Positions 5,849 to 6,177 of a DNA stretch of 6,177 bases are shown here, one piece after another (positions within the stretch are counted from its first letter, which is position 1; each line of letters starts with the position of its first letter). The notes beneath the pieces are model-generated. The model searched no databases. It was not told the origin of the DNA and was given only the letters and a program-made list of their open reading frames with translations. The translations under genes were made by a program, and so were the position numbers. Source of the stretch: an uncultured Bacteroidota bacterium (lineage in GTDB: Bacteria > Bacteroidota > Bacteroidia > Chitinophagales > Chitinophagaceae); contig CAMLEX010000319.1 in NCBI GenBank assembly GCA_946479055.1, forward strand, positions 1 through 6,177, given 5' to 3'.

Positions 5849-5879
5849 CTAAACTAAGCAACTTCTTTATATACTGCAA
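5849..5879 (-). promoter_or_regulatory. Putative promoter 2 (sigma-like gene)
   Basis: Minus-strand TAGTTTAG (5849-5856) is preceded after 20 bases by TTG (5877-5879). The TAGTTTAG box and an AGTTG just upstream are shared with promoter 1 at the same 138-base distance from the start codon. The -33 match is weaker than in copy 1. Confidence 0.4.
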
Positions 5880-5891
5880 TATTTCATTAAT

Positions 5892-5906
5892 AAAATTTGT
5901 TCACAT
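5892..5906 (-). promoter_or_regulatory. Conserved AT-rich element upstream of promoter 2
   Basis: AAAATTTGTTCACAT is the counterpart of the 4862-4876 element with one mismatch, 43 bases beyond the start of the TAGTTTAG box. A role in activation or regulator binding is inferred from conservation only. Confidence 0.4.
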
Positions 5907-5917
5907 GGGAAAATTAC

Positions 5918-5929
5918 TATGCTAGCATA
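5918..5929. promoter_or_regulatory. 12-base palindrome, possible operator
   Basis: TATGCTAGCATA is a perfect palindrome about 40 bases beyond the -33 part of promoter 2, in otherwise featureless sequence. It could bind a dimeric regulator; there is no counterpart in unit 1, so confidence is low. Confidence 0.2.
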
Positions 5930-6029
5930 AGGTGCTAATTCTTAAACAAATACAATGAGTAAGGATGTGGGTAACATCAGAAACCGAAACTCAATTAAAA
6001 TAGATTGCAGGTATGATCAATAACTACAA

Positions 6030-6177
6030 TCAAACAACTTCACTTAATTCGAGCCAGCGCAATTCTTTTGCATCCAATAGTTGTGTGATCTCGCCAATAC
6101 GAAGGGAAAGTTTTTGTAATTCTTCAAAAGGAGTATTACTATTATTGAGTTGGTTGTTGATCTTTTCTTTTTCCCTG
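6030..6177 (-). CDS. ABC-F family ATPase, C-terminal fragment
   Basis: The last 48 residues of a larger minus-strand gene that continues beyond the window. It reads REKEKINNQLNNS, then FEELQKLSLRIGEITQLLD and ending KELRWLELSEVV. This is the antiparallel coiled-coil C-terminal extension of ABC-F proteins (Uup/EttA/YdiF type), which closes on the characteristic RWLELSE ending. ABC-F proteins are soluble tandem-ATPase factors that act on ribosomes or, for Uup-like members, on DNA structures; the subtype cannot be judged from the tail. The stop is at 6030-6032. No hairpin terminator was found between it and the downstream sigma-like unit, so some read-through is possible. Confidence 0.85.
   Translation of the reverse strand, partial: REKEKINNQLNNSNTPFEELQKLSLRIGEITQLLDAKELRWLELSEVV

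Larger units (their letters stand above)
4065..5906. repeat. Ancient tandem duplication of a sigma/anti-sigma-like regulatory unit
   Basis: Two diverged copies of one unit lie head to tail, both read on the minus strand. Unit 1 spans about 4065-4876 and unit 2 about 4936-5906. Each has, in transcription order, an AT-rich upstream element, a promoter-like site, a 138-base leader with phased repeats, a sigma-region-2-like coding part and a FecR-N-like tail. The units differ in the middle: unit 2 has an extra region-4-like segment, a stop and a new start, while unit 1 is one continuous frame. Protein identity by hand count is 54/100 for the N-terminal parts and 46/72 for the tails, so the duplication is old and both copies have been kept open. 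Confidence 0.8.

Noticed and set aside
6003..6017. Possible further repeat unit (GATTGCAGGTATGAT)
   Set aside because: It shares only GCAGG and a few A/T bases with the leader repeats and lies about 180 bases from the array.

Overview
The window looks like an AT-rich chromosomal segment of a Bacteroidota bacterium, most likely from the Chitinophagaceae or a near relative. The clues are a DUF4254 gene overlapping a family 9 glycosyltransferase with the CxxC-type tail seen in this phylum, promoter-like sites of the TTTG / TAnnTTTG kind, no obvious Shine-Dalgarno sequences, and ECF-sigma / FecR-like modules. The assignment rests on recognition by eye, not on a search.

Positions 1-2243 (+ strand) hold a transport and membrane block. 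It contains the 3' end of an SDF-family dicarboxylate/acidic amino acid symporter, a complete DedA-family membrane protein, and a complete MFS transporter that starts 5 bases after the DedA stop. The last two are probably co-transcribed. This block converges, with a 14-base gap, on a minus-strand pair (2258-3905). That pair is a DUF4254 protein followed by a heptosyltransferase-like GT9 enzyme; their reading frames overlap by 11 bases and a good Bacteroidota-type promoter lies upstream.

Positions 4065-5906 are the unusual part: an old tandem duplication of a minus-strand regulatory unit. Each unit has a promoter-like site, a 138-base leader with phased direct repeats, an N-terminal domain like ECF sigma factor region 2, and a short tail like the cytoplasmic N-terminus of a FecR-type anti-sigma factor that stops where the transmembrane helix would begin. 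In the upstream unit the sigma-like protein (175 aa, with a degenerate region-4-like end) and the tail (80 aa) are separate genes 4 bases apart. In the downstream unit they are fused into one 205-aa protein that lacks region 4. By hand count the sigma-like parts are 54% identical over the first 100 residues and the tails 64% identical over 72. I do not recognise this arrangement as a described system; it is the main candidate for novelty here.

The window ends (6030-6177, minus) in the C-terminal helices of an ABC-F ATPase. No RNA genes, insertion sequences, CRISPR arrays or convincing intrinsic terminators were seen.
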